In this document: positions 17,151 to 26,052 of the stretch, piece after piece | Layout: every line of letters starts with the position of its first letter | How positions within the stretch are numbered: the stretch's first letter is position 1 | Origin: Pyrobaculum ferrireducens | Lineage (GTDB): Archaea; Thermoproteota; Thermoprotei; Thermoproteales; Thermoproteaceae | Assembly: GCF_000234805.1 (NCBI RefSeq) | Contig: NC_016645.1 | Span: 720,391-784,390, forward strand | Length of the DNA stretch: 64,000 nucleotides | Direction of reading: 5' to 3' | Notes under the pieces: generated by a model | The model's database searches: none | The model's input: only the letters and a program-made list of their open reading frames with translations | Told to the model about the DNA's origin: nothing | Program-made: the position numbers and the translations under genes

Positions 17151-17285
17151 ATGGACAAGGAATTGGTGAAGAGGCTGAGGGCGGTTATCGACCAGCTCGA
17201 GTCAGCGGTAGAGGACGGCGACTGCGAGGCGGTGGAGGAGGCGCTGGACGAGTTGAGAAGCTTGGTCGAGGAGCTCGAGGGGTGA
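17151..17285 (+). CDS. 44-residue acidic helical protein
   Basis: From ATG 17151 the frame encodes DKELVKRLRAVIDQLESAVE, then DGDCEAVEEALDELRSLVEE, i.e. two amphipathic helices with a short turn. The stop codon overlaps the following ATG (TGATG), which supports real translation in the operon. The helices could form a small coiled-coil dimer. No family is recognised. Confidence 0.6.
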   Translation: MDKELVKRLRAVIDQLESAVEDGDCEAVEEALDELRSLVEELEG

Positions 17286-18208
17286 TGTTTGTAGATCTGC
17301 ACCAGGACATCGCCTTCTACTTCCTCACCTCCCTCAGCCCGCCCCCCTTTGACGCCGACGCCGGAGGGAGGCAGAGCGACCTCCCCAAGCTCAGGAGAGC
17401 CGGCGCAGAGCTGGTATTCGCCGCCGTGTTCCCCTTCGTAAACGCCTACGGGGCGTGGACCCCCGACGTGAGGCTTGCGTGGGAGGGGGTAAAGGTCTAC
17501 CACGCCATCGCCGAGAGGCACGGCGTAAAGATCGTAGAGACGAGAGGGGATCTGTACGCCCCGGGCCTCAAATTCCTCATCACCCTCGAGGGGGCGGACG
17601 TCGTACACGACGTGGGGGACCTCCGCCTGTGGCACAGACTGGGGCTACGCGGCCTCGGAGTCACTTGGAACCTCGACAACAGGTGGGGCCACTCCTGCTA
17701 CTCCAAAAACGACAGGGGGCTCACCGAGGCCGGCGCGGAGCTGGTAGAAGCGGCGCAGAGGCTGGGGATAGTCGTGGACCTTGCCCACGCCGGCATGGTC
17801 ACGGCGCTCGACGTGTTGAGAGAGGCTAGGAAGCCGGTGGTCATCAGCCACGCCAACGCCCGAGGCGTAACCCCCCACCCCCGCAACGTCGGCGACGAGG
17901 TCCTCAAGGCCCTGGCGGACAGAGGCGGGGTAGTGGGACTCACCTTCATACCATCCACCATATCCCAGTCCCCCACCCCACGCGACTTGGCTAAACACGC
18001 CTCCTACCTAAGGGACAAATTCGGCGTGGAGATTATCGCCGTGGGCACAGACTACCTGGGAATCTCCACCACCCCCCATGGACTTGAATCAGTCGACAAA
18101 ATAGACAACTTTGTAAAAGCTCTGAAAGCCGCCGGGTTCCGCGACGAGGAAGTAGAGGCCGTTATGTGGCGAAACGCCTACCGCCTACTGAGGGAGGTGC
18201 TCCCCTAG
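17285..18208 (+). CDS. membrane-dipeptidase-like metallopeptidase (M19)
   Basis: A 307-residue TIM-barrel hydrolase of the renal dipeptidase type: FVDLHQDIAFY (H-x-D metal site), LITLEGADVVHD (bridging Glu), VVDLAHAGMVTALDV and VISHANARGVTPHPRN (two His ligands), and AVGTDYLGISTTPHG (late Asp). All expected metal ligands are visible. No signal peptide is present, so it is cytoplasmic. It hydrolyses dipeptides in known members; the natural substrate here is unknown. ATG 17285 overlaps the previous stop, and an in-frame GTG lies directly before it. Confidence 0.88.
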   Translation: MFVDLHQDIAFYFLTSLSPPPFDADAGGRQSDLPKLRRAGAELVFAAVFPFVNAYGAWTPDVRLAWEGVKVYHAIAERHGVKIVETRGDLYAPGLKFLITLEGADVVHDVGDLRLWHRLGLRGLGVTWNLDNRWGHSCYSKNDRGLTEAGAELVEAAQRLGIVVDLAHAGMVTALDVLREARKPVVISHANARGVTPHPRNVGDEVLKALADRGGVVGLTFIPSTISQSPTPRDLAKHASYLRDKFGVEIIAVGTDYLGISTTPHGLESVDKIDNFVKALKAAGFRDEEVEAVMWRNAYRLLREVLP

Positions 18209-20586
18209 CGCCCCCGGCGCACGGCGAGGAGGCCCACCAAGACGCCTCCACCCACCAACACAGCCACGCTGTAGACGCCCACGGCCGGTCTAGAGACCTC
18301 GCACTTGTAGTTGAGTGGAAGCAGTGGCCTTGATCGGCCCGCCGCGTCTGTTACAGCCTTCGTGGTGTAGTTTCCGCACGATATAGACACCTCGCTGAAC
18401 GGCGCTGGCATTGACAAAAAGTCTCTAACCTCCAGCTCGACGTGTCCTACGTCAGCCACGGCCTCCACCTCTGGCGGCGGCGACCTGGCCTCCACCCTCA
18501 CCGCAACGCCGCGCCACTCCACTTGCCTGGGCGGCCCCGGCGCCCAGCCTACGTAGTGAGGCCCTAGATAGACGCCATCTCTACTATATAGGTGAAGCGT
18601 AATGTTGTACTCCCGCCTGTACTCGGCAACGATGTGCATAGGCTTGTACACCGGCCCGCTGTAGTTATAGCCAAGAGGCACGAGCCTCGTCCCGTTTCCA
18701 AGATACAAAACCGCAAGCCGCGGCAGAGGCGCGGAGCCTCCCCTCTCAACCCACACGCCGCCCGACTCGTTATACACACGGTAAGTTACAAAATACTGAT
18801 ACCCCCTCTCCACAACTATAGTCGCCGGGGCATTCACCACTACAGAGGATATAGAGACGTTGCCCAGCTTCAGATCCTTCAAAACCGCCCTGGTGCCGTT
18901 GCCAAAGTCGATAATAGACTCCACCCTCGGGGAAAAGACTGAGCCAGCCGCAACCCAGTAACGCGAAACCCCAGCCACATCTACAAGAGTTATCAAGTAC
19001 TCCCGCCTGTATAGAAGGACAACCTCCGCCGGCGACCTCACCACAAAGCTCACGGACCCCCTGTAGACCCCCCCAAGCCGCCACCCCTCGAAGACAAGCC
19101 GCGTCGCGTTGCCGAAGTCTACGACAGGAGGCGGGCTAAACTCATACACCCCACCCTCGGGGACCCACTCACTTCTCTCCACAGGTCCAGACACCCTAAC
19201 TAAGTACTCCCTCTGCCAGCGGAATACGACCTCCAGCGGCTTAGTCACGACTACGCCACCCACACCTAAACTATTCCCCAGATATCTTACACGCGTTCTA
19301 TTGCCAAAGTCTATAAGCGGGGGCCTCGTCAAGTTTAGAAAAGTGCCGTTGAAAACCACTACCCAGCCCCTTCGATCATAGTCGGAGATGTAAATCGGCA
19401 CATATCTACTCCACATATACTCAGGCAGATATACACCCCGAGTAAGATTGGCTCCTCTGCCGTACAACGCGACGACCTTTATGTTTGATGCGGTTTCTGC
19501 GGTGGCTTGTCCAAAATTTACAAAACTCGGAACTGCGGCGAAGTGCGTGCCGTTCCAGTATTCGAGCTGAAGCACGACTGAAATCTTCTTAAAATCTGCA
19601 TGCTCGCGGCAACACATTCCCCCCACGACTCCCTCCGCGTTTAGCTCAAGACCACGTGGATTCTTCTTCAGCCCCCTTACGGCAATGGCCACGCTACGTG
19701 CCGCCAAGTTTAAAGTCACGTTGTCATACCACTCAACACCACGTCCAACATCATAGCCAAAGGCAAACCACGGCCTCCCATCAGACCTAACGCCGACTTT
19801 AATATATAGAGAAGTGTTTATTGGTGGTGCGGCGTCTTTAAAATCAAAAGCAATTTTATAATAGTAGTCTTCTAAAACTCCTTGGGGGTTGCGATCGTTA
19901 CCCACATTACCCAGCCCCTTTATAACTTCTTTACTAAGATAGCTGAACGCATCGGTATGATTCCATATGTTATTTAGAATTCTAAATTTTCCATTATAAA
20001 ACTGTATAACGTTTTGTAGCCAGTAGTAGTGAATTCCTTTCGAAGTATTAACTTCAGCATATACGTTTAGCTGTATGCTGTAGGCATCGCCGCGCGGGCT
20101 CGCCGCCTCGCCGCCCAGCCAGACCACTCGTAATCTGAATTCTCTAGTAGTGTAGTTGTACACAACCGGAGGATTTGTAAAAACGACGCCGTAGTCGGAA
20201 ACGCCGATCGGCGCGCTTCGATTTATAGCTAGTCTAAAAACAACAGGACTTGTCCCGTTGTTGTTCACAACCACGACATATCTCCCCCTCCCCAAGGGAA
20301 TCCACGAAGATACATTAATGCCATAAGCTGACCACAGCGGCTTCGCCTTGAGACCCTCTTTAGAGAACGTAGAATTTGAAAAAACCAAAACCTGGACATG
20401 CCTATCCGCAACTACATCTAGCCAGAACCCGCTACTTACGTTAAAAAATCTATAGCTATACCAACCAGGCGGCAGGTAACCAATTGCGTTATAGAGATTA
20501 CCTACAGATAGTCCTCTGTCGGTGACCACTTGAAAGGAGTATGCCGACGCCACCACAGTTATCAAAGCCAGAATCATGAGTCTCAT
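18205..20586 (-). CDS. large secreted thermopsin-like (A5 family) surface protein
   Basis: The 793-residue protein starts at ATG 20586 with a signal peptide (MRLMILALITVVASAYS). Its N-terminal half resembles thermopsin: PPGWYSYRFFNVSSGFWLDV, NVIQFYNGKFRILNNIWNHT and EDYYYKIAFDFKD. The C-terminal half is a chain of beta domains with a recurring pattern, DFGNRTRVRYLG, DFGNATRLVFEGW, DFGNGTRAVLKDL and YLGNGTRLVPLGY, about 70-75 residues apart. It ends in a membrane helix and RRGR. More than 20 N-x-S/T sites suggest heavy glycosylation. A peptidase role is inferred from family likeness; I did not locate a sure catalytic Asp pair. Confidence 0.7.
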   Translation of the reverse strand: MRLMILALITVVASAYSFQVVTDRGLSVGNLYNAIGYLPPGWYSYRFFNVSSGFWLDVVADRHVQVLVFSNSTFSKEGLKAKPLWSAYGINVSSWIPLGRGRYVVVVNNNGTSPVVFRLAINRSAPIGVSDYGVVFTNPPVVYNYTTREFRLRVVWLGGEAASPRGDAYSIQLNVYAEVNTSKGIHYYWLQNVIQFYNGKFRILNNIWNHTDAFSYLSKEVIKGLGNVGNDRNPQGVLEDYYYKIAFDFKDAAPPINTSLYIKVGVRSDGRPWFAFGYDVGRGVEWYDNVTLNLAARSVAIAVRGLKKNPRGLELNAEGVVGGMCCREHADFKKISVVLQLEYWNGTHFAAVPSFVNFGQATAETASNIKVVALYGRGANLTRGVYLPEYMWSRYVPIYISDYDRRGWVVVFNGTFLNLTRPPLIDFGNRTRVRYLGNSLGVGGVVVTKPLEVVFRWQREYLVRVSGPVERSEWVPEGGVYEFSPPPVVDFGNATRLVFEGWRLGGVYRGSVSFVVRSPAEVVLLYRREYLITLVDVAGVSRYWVAAGSVFSPRVESIIDFGNGTRAVLKDLKLGNVSISSVVVNAPATIVVERGYQYFVTYRVYNESGGVWVERGGSAPLPRLAVLYLGNGTRLVPLGYNYSGPVYKPMHIVAEYRREYNITLHLYSRDGVYLGPHYVGWAPGPPRQVEWRGVAVRVEARSPPPEVEAVADVGHVELEVRDFLSMPAPFSEVSISCGNYTTKAVTDAAGRSRPLLPLNYKCEVSRPAVGVYSVAVLVGGGVLVGLLAVRRGR

Positions 20587-20682
20587 ATTTCGAGATAATA
20601 CCACTCTTAAAATCTCTGCCCTCCCCCAGAAAGGCCGTAGTTAAGTCCCTCCGCTGAGGGTTGTCTCTCTGTCCGCATGGGC

Positions 20683-21147
20683 CTATTTGAGGAATTTCTT
20701 GAGTTTTTCGACGAGCGTCAGCACGTCGCTTCTATGAATTCTAAACGATGCCTCTCTCAGAAAGCCGTGGTAGAAATTTGCGCGTAGCCTCTCTGCGGAG
20801 GCGAAAAGCCGGGGGATGTCGCCGTCTCCAGACTCCTCATGCAGTACTTCGACGACCTCGGCGTAGTCCCTGTGGCTGAAGTGACGGAGGCCCCGCCTCT
20901 CCGCAATTGCGCTGAGCAGAGCGGTGACAGCTCCCCAATACTTCTCACCAGCTTGCTGGAGGTCGCCCTTTTGATACAGCTCCTCAGCCTCCCTCAAGTA
21001 CTTCTCGTGGAGCTTTAGATAGACCTCAACCCGCTCTGGGGGGTCCAGCCTCGCCGCCAGCAACTCTACTAAAAACTCTTCGAGATCACGGCCGCCCGCC
21101 GCCCTTCTGAGAATTTCGGCGATCGGTGGGGAGATCACCAAAGCCAC
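20683..21147 (-). CDS. PaREP1-like (HEPN-related) protein
   Basis: A 154-residue helical protein with YLKLHEKYLREAEELYQKGD, LQQAGEKYWGAVTALLSAIA and RANFYHGFLREASFRIHRSD. The middle segment corresponds to the N-A-A-G-K-x-F-Q-A-x-K block of PaREP1, here QAGEKYWGAVTAL, and the FYHGFL segment to the H-x-Y block. It is a divergent member compared with those at 6418 and 49835. Start is GTG 21147, with an in-frame GTG three codons later. Role unknown. Confidence 0.75.
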   Translation of the reverse strand: MALVISPPIAEILRRAAGGRDLEEFLVELLAARLDPPERVEVYLKLHEKYLREAEELYQKGDLQQAGEKYWGAVTALLSAIAERRGLRHFSHRDYAEVVEVLHEESGDGDIPRLFASAERLRANFYHGFLREASFRIHRSDVLTLVEKLKKFLK

Positions 21148-21392
21148 GTAAAGATCCGGAAGACGGCTTAAAAATTTGAAAATGCTGGGCTAGGACGCGA
21201 TTACCCAAGTGGGCGGCGCCATGGCGTTTTCAGCTGTATGTTCGCAACCGCCGCCACTGCCAGCGCGACTCATGCGACCTCTACCTGGCTCATGGGTGGG
21301 GAGACAAGTGCAGTTTCGCAACTCTCCACACGCCCAGCGGGAGCCTCGTAGGCCGGCGGGCCCCCGTCTGTCACTATGGAGCCCCGGGGGTT

Positions 21393-21731
21393 CTAAGACG
21401 GAGATCCATAAGACTCTCCAAGCGCCGCTCTCAGCCTCTCCGCCAGCTCGAGGGCGCTGGGCACTGGGCCGCTGTGCACCAGCCTCCCCCCAACGAGGAC
21501 CAGGGGAAGCCTCCCGGTGCGGTGCCTCAGCATGAGGTACAGACCACGGAGAGACATGGGGTTTGTAAACCTCACAGGCACCCCGCCGAGGTACGACAGC
21601 GCCGCCAGCACAGCCGGGAAGTCGCCGGCGGGGATGTGCTCCTCCGTCAAATCCACCCCGAAGGCCCTCGCCGCGTCGCACGCCCTGCAGACCCCCACCC
21701 TAAGCGGGGCGAAGACCACAACCTCAATCAC
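21393..21731 (-). CDS. thioredoxin/glutaredoxin-like protein with CRAC motif
   Basis: From GTG 21731 the 112-residue product reads VIEVVVFAPLRVGVCRACDA, with a CxxC in the position of the thioredoxin active site after the first strand, then EEHIPAGDFPAVLAALSYLG, GGVPVRFTNP (resembling the cis-Pro region) and LPLVLVGGRLVHSGPVP. The fold and CRAC suggest a small redox or Fe-S related protein. It is divergent from cas6 across 48 bp of AT-rich promoter, so the two may share control elements. Confidence 0.6.
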   Translation of the reverse strand: MIEVVVFAPLRVGVCRACDAARAFGVDLTEEHIPAGDFPAVLAALSYLGGVPVRFTNPMSLRGLYLMLRHRTGRLPLVLVGGRLVHSGPVPSALELAERLRAALGESYGSPS

Positions 21732-21779
21732 ACCCCACCCCCGCCCCCAACATAAAAACTTTTTTACACAAGGAGAGCC

Positions 21780-22532
21780 GTGTACGTGGCGGAGTGGCGC
21801 CTCGTCGAGCTGAGGCTGAGGGCGGAGGGTCCCTGCCCAATGGCCGGCTGGTCGGGGTCGGCCGCCTACAGAATCCTGCTGGAGACCACGAGGCGGGAAG
21901 CCGAGCCCAAAAACAAGATATACGCCCACCCAATATACGTCGGCGGGAGGCCCCTCCTCACCGGAGTAGACGGCAGAGCCGCCGTCCTAGAGCCAGGCAC
22001 CAGACTCGCCATAAGGGCGGTGATGTCTGAGCAAGACGCCTACTACCTCCTCGCCGCGGTGTCCAAAAACCCCCGCCCGGAGGCCCCCTGCCACCTAGAG
22101 GCGGAGCAGCTCTCCCTCACGGCGCTGGAGCCCGCCCTCCCCGACGGCCACGGATTCGCCACCGTCAAGCTGGTCTTCGCCCCCACGGCCTTCATGTTCC
22201 ACGGCAGAGACGTCCTCTACCCCTCCCCCCAGCGCATCGCCTACAGCCTAACCAAGACCTACAGAGACCTATTCGGCACAGACCTCAAACAGCTCGCCGA
22301 CCGCGCCCCCACGGCGCTGGAGCTGACCCACTTCGCCGTGAGGCCAGTCCGCGTCGGCATAGGAGAGGCCCGCGCAGTCCCCGCCTACATAGGCAAGGCG
22401 GAGCTCGCCATATACGGCAACGTCGAAACCTGGCTAGCCCTCCTAAAACTAGGCCAAGCCACAGGCGTAGGCATATCCCGCGCCATAGGCTTCGGCAAAT
22501 ACAAAATAAAAGAGGTCAAGAAACACGCCTAG
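21780..22532 (+). CDS. cas6: CRISPR endoribonuclease Cas6
   Basis: A 250-residue RAMP protein. It begins VAEWRLVELRLRAEGPCPMA, has the mid-protein block YPSPQRIAYSLTKTYRDLFG found in archaeal Cas6, and ends with the glycine-rich loop GVGISRAIGFGKYKIKEV, the C-terminal RAMP hallmark. Cas6 cuts the precursor transcript within each repeat to leave an 8-nt handle, and could serve both arrays at 41-48 kb and the Cmr complex encoded next door. It starts at GTG 21780 and converges with the unknown gene ending at 22516. Confidence 0.85.
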   Translation: MYVAEWRLVELRLRAEGPCPMAGWSGSAAYRILLETTRREAEPKNKIYAHPIYVGGRPLLTGVDGRAAVLEPGTRLAIRAVMSEQDAYYLLAAVSKNPRPEAPCHLEAEQLSLTALEPALPDGHGFATVKLVFAPTAFMFHGRDVLYPSPQRIAYSLTKTYRDLFGTDLKQLADRAPTALELTHFAVRPVRVGIGEARAVPAYIGKAELAIYGNVETWLALLKLGQATGVGISRAIGFGKYKIKEVKKHA

Positions 22533-23022
22533 ATCCCACACCACACCTCATACCTGAATCAGCTACACAACGAGTCAAGCGGCCCCCCAGAGCATCCTCC
22601 CACACCCTCCCCTCCACAACCTCCCCACATCTCCACGGACTATCTAAATAAACCGCGACATCGGCATCGGCGCACAGAAGCTCTCTCACCGGCGTAGGCG
22701 TCTCAGAAACGTCCCTAACCCACACCCAATCACACACTGTAAATATACTGTCTCCAAAAACATCCTCTTTTAAAAACGGCGAGGGGCTTGCCACCGCCGC
22801 CACCGCCCTATCCACAAAACCTCTCAGCAACTCAAACGCACGCTCAGGCGAGTAGGCACCCTCAGCCACAGCTAGACACCCCCCATACACCTCAAAATCC
22901 TCATCAAGCCAGTACTTCCTCAAGGTAATAGACACAGCCTCGTAGCCGCCAACCTCTCTCCTCCTCACTAGAAAATCCTCCCCCAGATCGGGACAGCCCC
23001 CCCTACAAAACGCTAAGAGCAT
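22516..23022 (-). CDS. unknown protein C of the cmr-linked cassette
   Basis: A 168-residue protein not recognised. It starts MLLAFCRGGCPDLGEDFLVR, has a central segment AVAEGAYSPERAFELLRGFV and ends in a Cys-bearing region (LTRCVADSGMRCGVGSRRVS). Seven Cys are spread over the chain (positions about 6, 10, 49, 96, 118, 133, 152, 159). It overlaps the upstream Cys-rich gene by 10 nt and is the last gene of the cmr4-5-1-6 operon, so it is probably made with the Cmr complex. Its end overlaps the convergent cas6 by 17 nt. Confidence 0.7.
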   Translation of the reverse strand: MLLAFCRGGCPDLGEDFLVRRREVGGYEAVSITLRKYWLDEDFEVYGGCLAVAEGAYSPERAFELLRGFVDRAVAAVASPSPFLKEDVFGDSIFTVCDWVWVRDVSETPTPVRELLCADADVAVYLDSPWRCGEVVEGRVWEDALGGRLTRCVADSGMRCGVGSRRVS

Positions 23023-23402
23023 ACCTTACACACACCACAAGGCTCTTCACAACATCTATACAACCGAATTCTCTTCCTTTCCAGTTCCCTCCTAAGACTA
23101 TCGCTAACATACGGCATAGCAACCCCGTACTCTAATCTCCCCTTCACAGATAGATAGCTCTTAATATTATTAAACTTATTCTCCACTTCTACCAGCAACG
23201 AGTGCCTCTCTCCCTTATCCCCCATTACACGTGTCCCAATCTTACACTTGCACTCCACCAAGACATACCTACCCCTCCCCACTTTCACAACCCATTCTGG
23301 CGCCTTATCATAAATCTGACCACAGCCATAAGGACAGCCCCGATTCACCGTCGATTTATCCAGCACACAAGCCTCGCACCCTCCCAGCCTGTGCATAACC
23401 AC
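23013..23402 (-). CDS. small Cys-rich putative PD-(D/E)XK nuclease, protein B of the cmr-linked cassette
   Basis: A 129-residue protein with eleven or more Cys in clusters: GGCEACVLD, GCPYGCGQIYD, VECKCKIG and YRCCEEPCGVCKVCS. Between them lies a strand-turn-strand GRGRYVLVECKCKIGTRV with E-x-K, preceded by an acidic residue in IYDKAPEWVVKV, the layout of a PD-(D/E)XK core. Cys at both ends around such a core recalls Cas4, where four Cys hold an Fe-S cluster, but the protein is much smaller and is not Cas4 by overall sequence. The GTG start shares one base with the ATPase stop. Nuclease activity is an inference. Confidence 0.6.
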   Translation of the reverse strand: MVMHRLGGCEACVLDKSTVNRGCPYGCGQIYDKAPEWVVKVGRGRYVLVECKCKIGTRVMGDKGERHSLLVEVENKFNNIKSYLSVKGRLEYGVAMPYVSDSLRRELERKRIRLYRCCEEPCGVCKVCS

Positions 23403-24181
23403 TACACCGACAGCTCCACCTCAGCCACACGCCTCAAATCGTCTAGAGAAGACACGCGGCTGAAACCGCCGTCATAGACGTAATACACAGACCAGCCCTC
23501 TACAAGCGCAGTCTTCACAGTTATTGCCAAATGAGTTTCCATCAATACCCATGCTCTTATCTTCGAGAGGAATTTGATAAGCGTTGTAGCCAAGTCGTAG
23601 TGTAACCCGGCTTCAAAAGCCTCTATAGCTAACAAATCAACGTCATAAGACGTAGCAACTATTCCAAGCGCCCTCTTGTACCCATACGCGAGGTCCCTCA
23701 TCTCAATCCATATATCCCCCTGCTTCGCCTTGTCGCCATATACCTTGTCCACCGTGGTGACGTTCCAATTCTCCTCCAGGTACTCAGCTAGCGACGGATC
23801 TTTAATCTCAACAGTCCCCTTACACAAATCCAGCGGATCTCCCAACCGCGTCGAAACAGCATCACAAGGACCCACGTATCCGACTCCGAGCCGCCGACGC
23901 GGCCCCTCGCACTTAATCCGCCCCACGCTATACATGCACGTTACTACGCCACCTCCGTCCAGCTCAACCACCACCTCCCACTCACTACCTAACTCCCCCG
24001 GCGACTTTAAGAAATCCCAATTTCTCGTAGATCCAAGTTCCAAACCTTCATAAAGCGCACGGAGCACCAGGTGGATAAAGGTAGATTTACCCCCGCCATT
24101 TGGTCCGAAAAGTAATATCTTATTACCTACAACCTCCGTTGAGAAATTTTTATACGTTCCCTGAGCCTTAATTCTCACCAC
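23402..24181 (-). CDS. ABC/AAA-type ATPase, protein A of the cmr-linked cassette
   Basis: A 259-residue ATPase of the SMC/OLD-like class: Walker A LLFGPNGGGKSTFIHLVLRA near residue 24, a signature-like RDLAYGYKRALGIV, then DLLAIEAFEAGLHYDLATTL where the usual I-D-E-P-E-A-G-L-H is I-E-A-F-E-A-G-L-H, and WVLMETHLAI for the switch His. The Walker B Asp is thus Glu and the usual catalytic Glu is Ala. No coiled coil is present. It begins 9 nt after cmr6 on the same strand. This ATPase-plus-nuclease order resembles other ATPase/nuclease defence pairs. No specific family is recognised. Confidence 0.75.
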   Translation of the reverse strand: MVRIKAQGTYKNFSTEVVGNKILLFGPNGGGKSTFIHLVLRALYEGLELGSTRNWDFLKSPGELGSEWEVVVELDGGGVVTCMYSVGRIKCEGPRRRLGVGYVGPCDAVSTRLGDPLDLCKGTVEIKDPSLAEYLEENWNVTTVDKVYGDKAKQGDIWIEMRDLAYGYKRALGIVATSYDVDLLAIEAFEAGLHYDLATTLIKFLSKIRAWVLMETHLAITVKTALVEGWSVYYVYDGGFSRVSSLDDLRRVAEVELSV

Positions 24182-24190
24182 GTTATATAT

Positions 24191-24928
24191 TTAGAATTTA
24201 AATTTAAATCTTCCGTATCCTAACGAAGTCCTAGCCCCCACGCCTCTTGCTAACGCGTCAGCTATTCTCTGCTGAAGCTCCGCGATACACCCTACATCGG
24301 CATCCGCGGCAATGATGAAAGCAAACTCCACACCTGGCGGCACCGTGGGGTAAACCAGCGGAGTAGGGCTCGCCTCCACCTCAGAGATTTCCCCCTCCAC
24401 TTCTCGGTAATGGGGCGTAATGATATCCGGCTCCATAACCTTTTCCCACTTCACGGGATATGCGTCGAATACGACAAGCATGCCCTTATGCTCCGCATCG
24501 CCGAACAGCTCCACCGCATCTAATCCACACGCCTTATCAATATGGTGGCTCAGCAGACCCTTAAGCGAGCTACCCGGGATATAAGGCACATTCAACAGGG
24601 GATGGATAGCTAGCCCAATCTCTAAGGGCAGGTACGGCCACTTTGTGTGAATCGTTAGCGGAGTCCTTAACGTAAATCGCAAAATAGCAACGTTTTTGAA
24701 TACCGCCTTAGCAGACTCGTAGAGCTCCTCCACATATTTCTCCACGTCTTTTGGAGAAGGCCAGCTGGGGGGATTCTCGTAGATATACAACACAGTATCC
24801 CTCGAAAATTCTGCAATAGCCACACTCCCGCCGCCACTCGCCTTGAGAAAACCCAACACGACACAAGATGTAATATTATACGCGCCAGAACAGTTAAAGT
24901 ATCTCCCACTAACGTTGCTCACGGCCAT
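24191..24928 (-). CDS. cmr6: type III-B RAMP protein Cmr6
   Basis: A 245-residue RAMP with LRFTLRTPLTIHTKWPYLPL, the loop YIPGSSLKGLLSHHIDKACG, AVELFGDAEHKGMLVVFDAY and the C-terminal GVGARTSLGYGRFKFKF. The block KVMEPDIITPHYREVEGEIS is typical of Cmr6. It caps the backbone of the Cmr complex together with Cmr1. It overlaps cmr1 by 10 nt and precedes the ATPase gene by 9 nt. Confidence 0.88.
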   Translation of the reverse strand: MAVSNVSGRYFNCSGAYNITSCVVLGFLKASGGGSVAIAEFSRDTVLYIYENPPSWPSPKDVEKYVEELYESAKAVFKNVAILRFTLRTPLTIHTKWPYLPLEIGLAIHPLLNVPYIPGSSLKGLLSHHIDKACGLDAVELFGDAEHKGMLVVFDAYPVKWEKVMEPDIITPHYREVEGEISEVEASPTPLVYPTVPPGVEFAFIIAADADVGCIAELQQRIADALARGVGARTSLGYGRFKFKF

Positions 24929-26052
24929 AGCCTACTCATACTCCCACCAAGCTTCTCCACATACTCCCGGAACTCGGACAAAGCTGTATCATACGCCTCA
25001 GAAACTTTCTCAAAGTCTATATTAATCTGCTGATCACCGCCACCTGTCCACTCCAGCGCCGTAGGCCAGTCGGCTGATCTAATCACAGTAAGATAGCCGC
25101 CTCTACCCGTCACATGGTTGTTGTGGAAGGAGACAATAAAAGTCGACGCACGTCTCTTGACATCGCCCTTAATCCCATAGCCCGTCTCTGTCTTCTCCTC
25201 TTTCCGCGGAAGGCCAAGAACCCACGCCAAGAGCCTCTCCCTAAGCTCATCCGGAATGGCGTAATTGCCCTTCAGCACGCGGGCCCTATGCGACCGCAAA
25301 AAGAAGTCGTGTAAATGAGAGAAATTTAACCCCTCTACGCGGTAGATCTCCGCCACACCCTCTGCGACAGCTGGCATAGGCGGAAACGGAGGACGTTTGC
25401 CAGAACACGGAGATATCCACCTCCTAAGCCACCCCCTCACGTCCTCCACTAGTTGTTTTAAATCACGGGCAAGGCGGAAGCGGTACACCGCTGTGACGTC
25501 AATAGAGCCAAGCCCCTTCCGCCCTCCCTTCCCCAGACCCTCAAGCGTCAACGCAACCAACAGAACCTCAAGAGCTTGCGGCGGGCCGCCTCCACTTACC
25601 TCCAGCTCAAAATCGCCCCCCACAGCGTACTCTATTGGCGGCTTTTTGCGGGTTAAATAAGCGAACCTATGCACATCCGCCCAATACTCCCTCACCCGCA
25701 CCTTACCCTTGGTACGGTCTATAGAGGGCTCCCTTAACACCCTGATATCCAACGCGAATTTGGATGCCATTGCCGCCTTTTCGCCAGCATATCCTAGACC
25801 CATCACAGTGCCCACCACCCTAGATACCGCCTCAGCCTCTCTCGATGTGGGAACTAACAGCACATCCTTACCGCTCCTGCCCGCTAGACACCCCATTTCG
25901 TACATGACCCCGGCGACGAAGGCCCGAGCCCACCACCTCCAAAGACCCTTTACAGACGGCGGCCTGATATAGAACCACCTGTCAAGCACCTCAGGTTTGT
26001 ACCACCCAAGAGACATCGGCGTTGCAATAGTAAGCCTAAATACCGCAGACAT
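24919..26052 (-). CDS. cmr1: type III-B RAMP protein Cmr1
   Basis: A 377-residue RAMP starting AVFRLTIATPMSLGWYKPEV with IRPPSVKGLWRWWARAFVAG, the Cmr1 N-terminal signature, and a glycine-rich LEGLGKGGRKGLGSIDVTAV loop in the middle. Two RAMP domains fit the length. Cmr1 sits at the 3'-guide end of the complex and helps bind target RNA. I use ATG 26052, which shares a base with the cmr5 stop (TGATG); a GTG lies directly upstream in frame. Confidence 0.88.
   Translation of the reverse strand: MSAVFRLTIATPMSLGWYKPEVLDRWFYIRPPSVKGLWRWWARAFVAGVMYEMGCLAGRSGKDVLLVPTSREAEAVSRVVGTVMGLGYAGEKAAMASKFALDIRVLREPSIDRTKGKVRVREYWADVHRFAYLTRKKPPIEYAVGGDFELEVSGGGPPQALEVLLVALTLEGLGKGGRKGLGSIDVTAVYRFRLARDLKQLVEDVRGWLRRWISPCSGKRPPFPPMPAVAEGVAEIYRVEGLNFSHLHDFFLRSHRARVLKGNYAIPDELRERLLAWVLGLPRKEEKTETGYGIKGDVKRRASTFIVSFHNNHVTGRGGYLTVIRSADWPTALEWTGGGDQQINIDFEKVSEAYDTALSEFREYVEKLGGSMSRLWP

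Noticed and set aside
21190-21392. Open frames on both strands between the PaREP1-like and thioredoxin-like genes
   Set aside because: Amino-acid composition is random-looking and no start signal is present; treated as intergenic.
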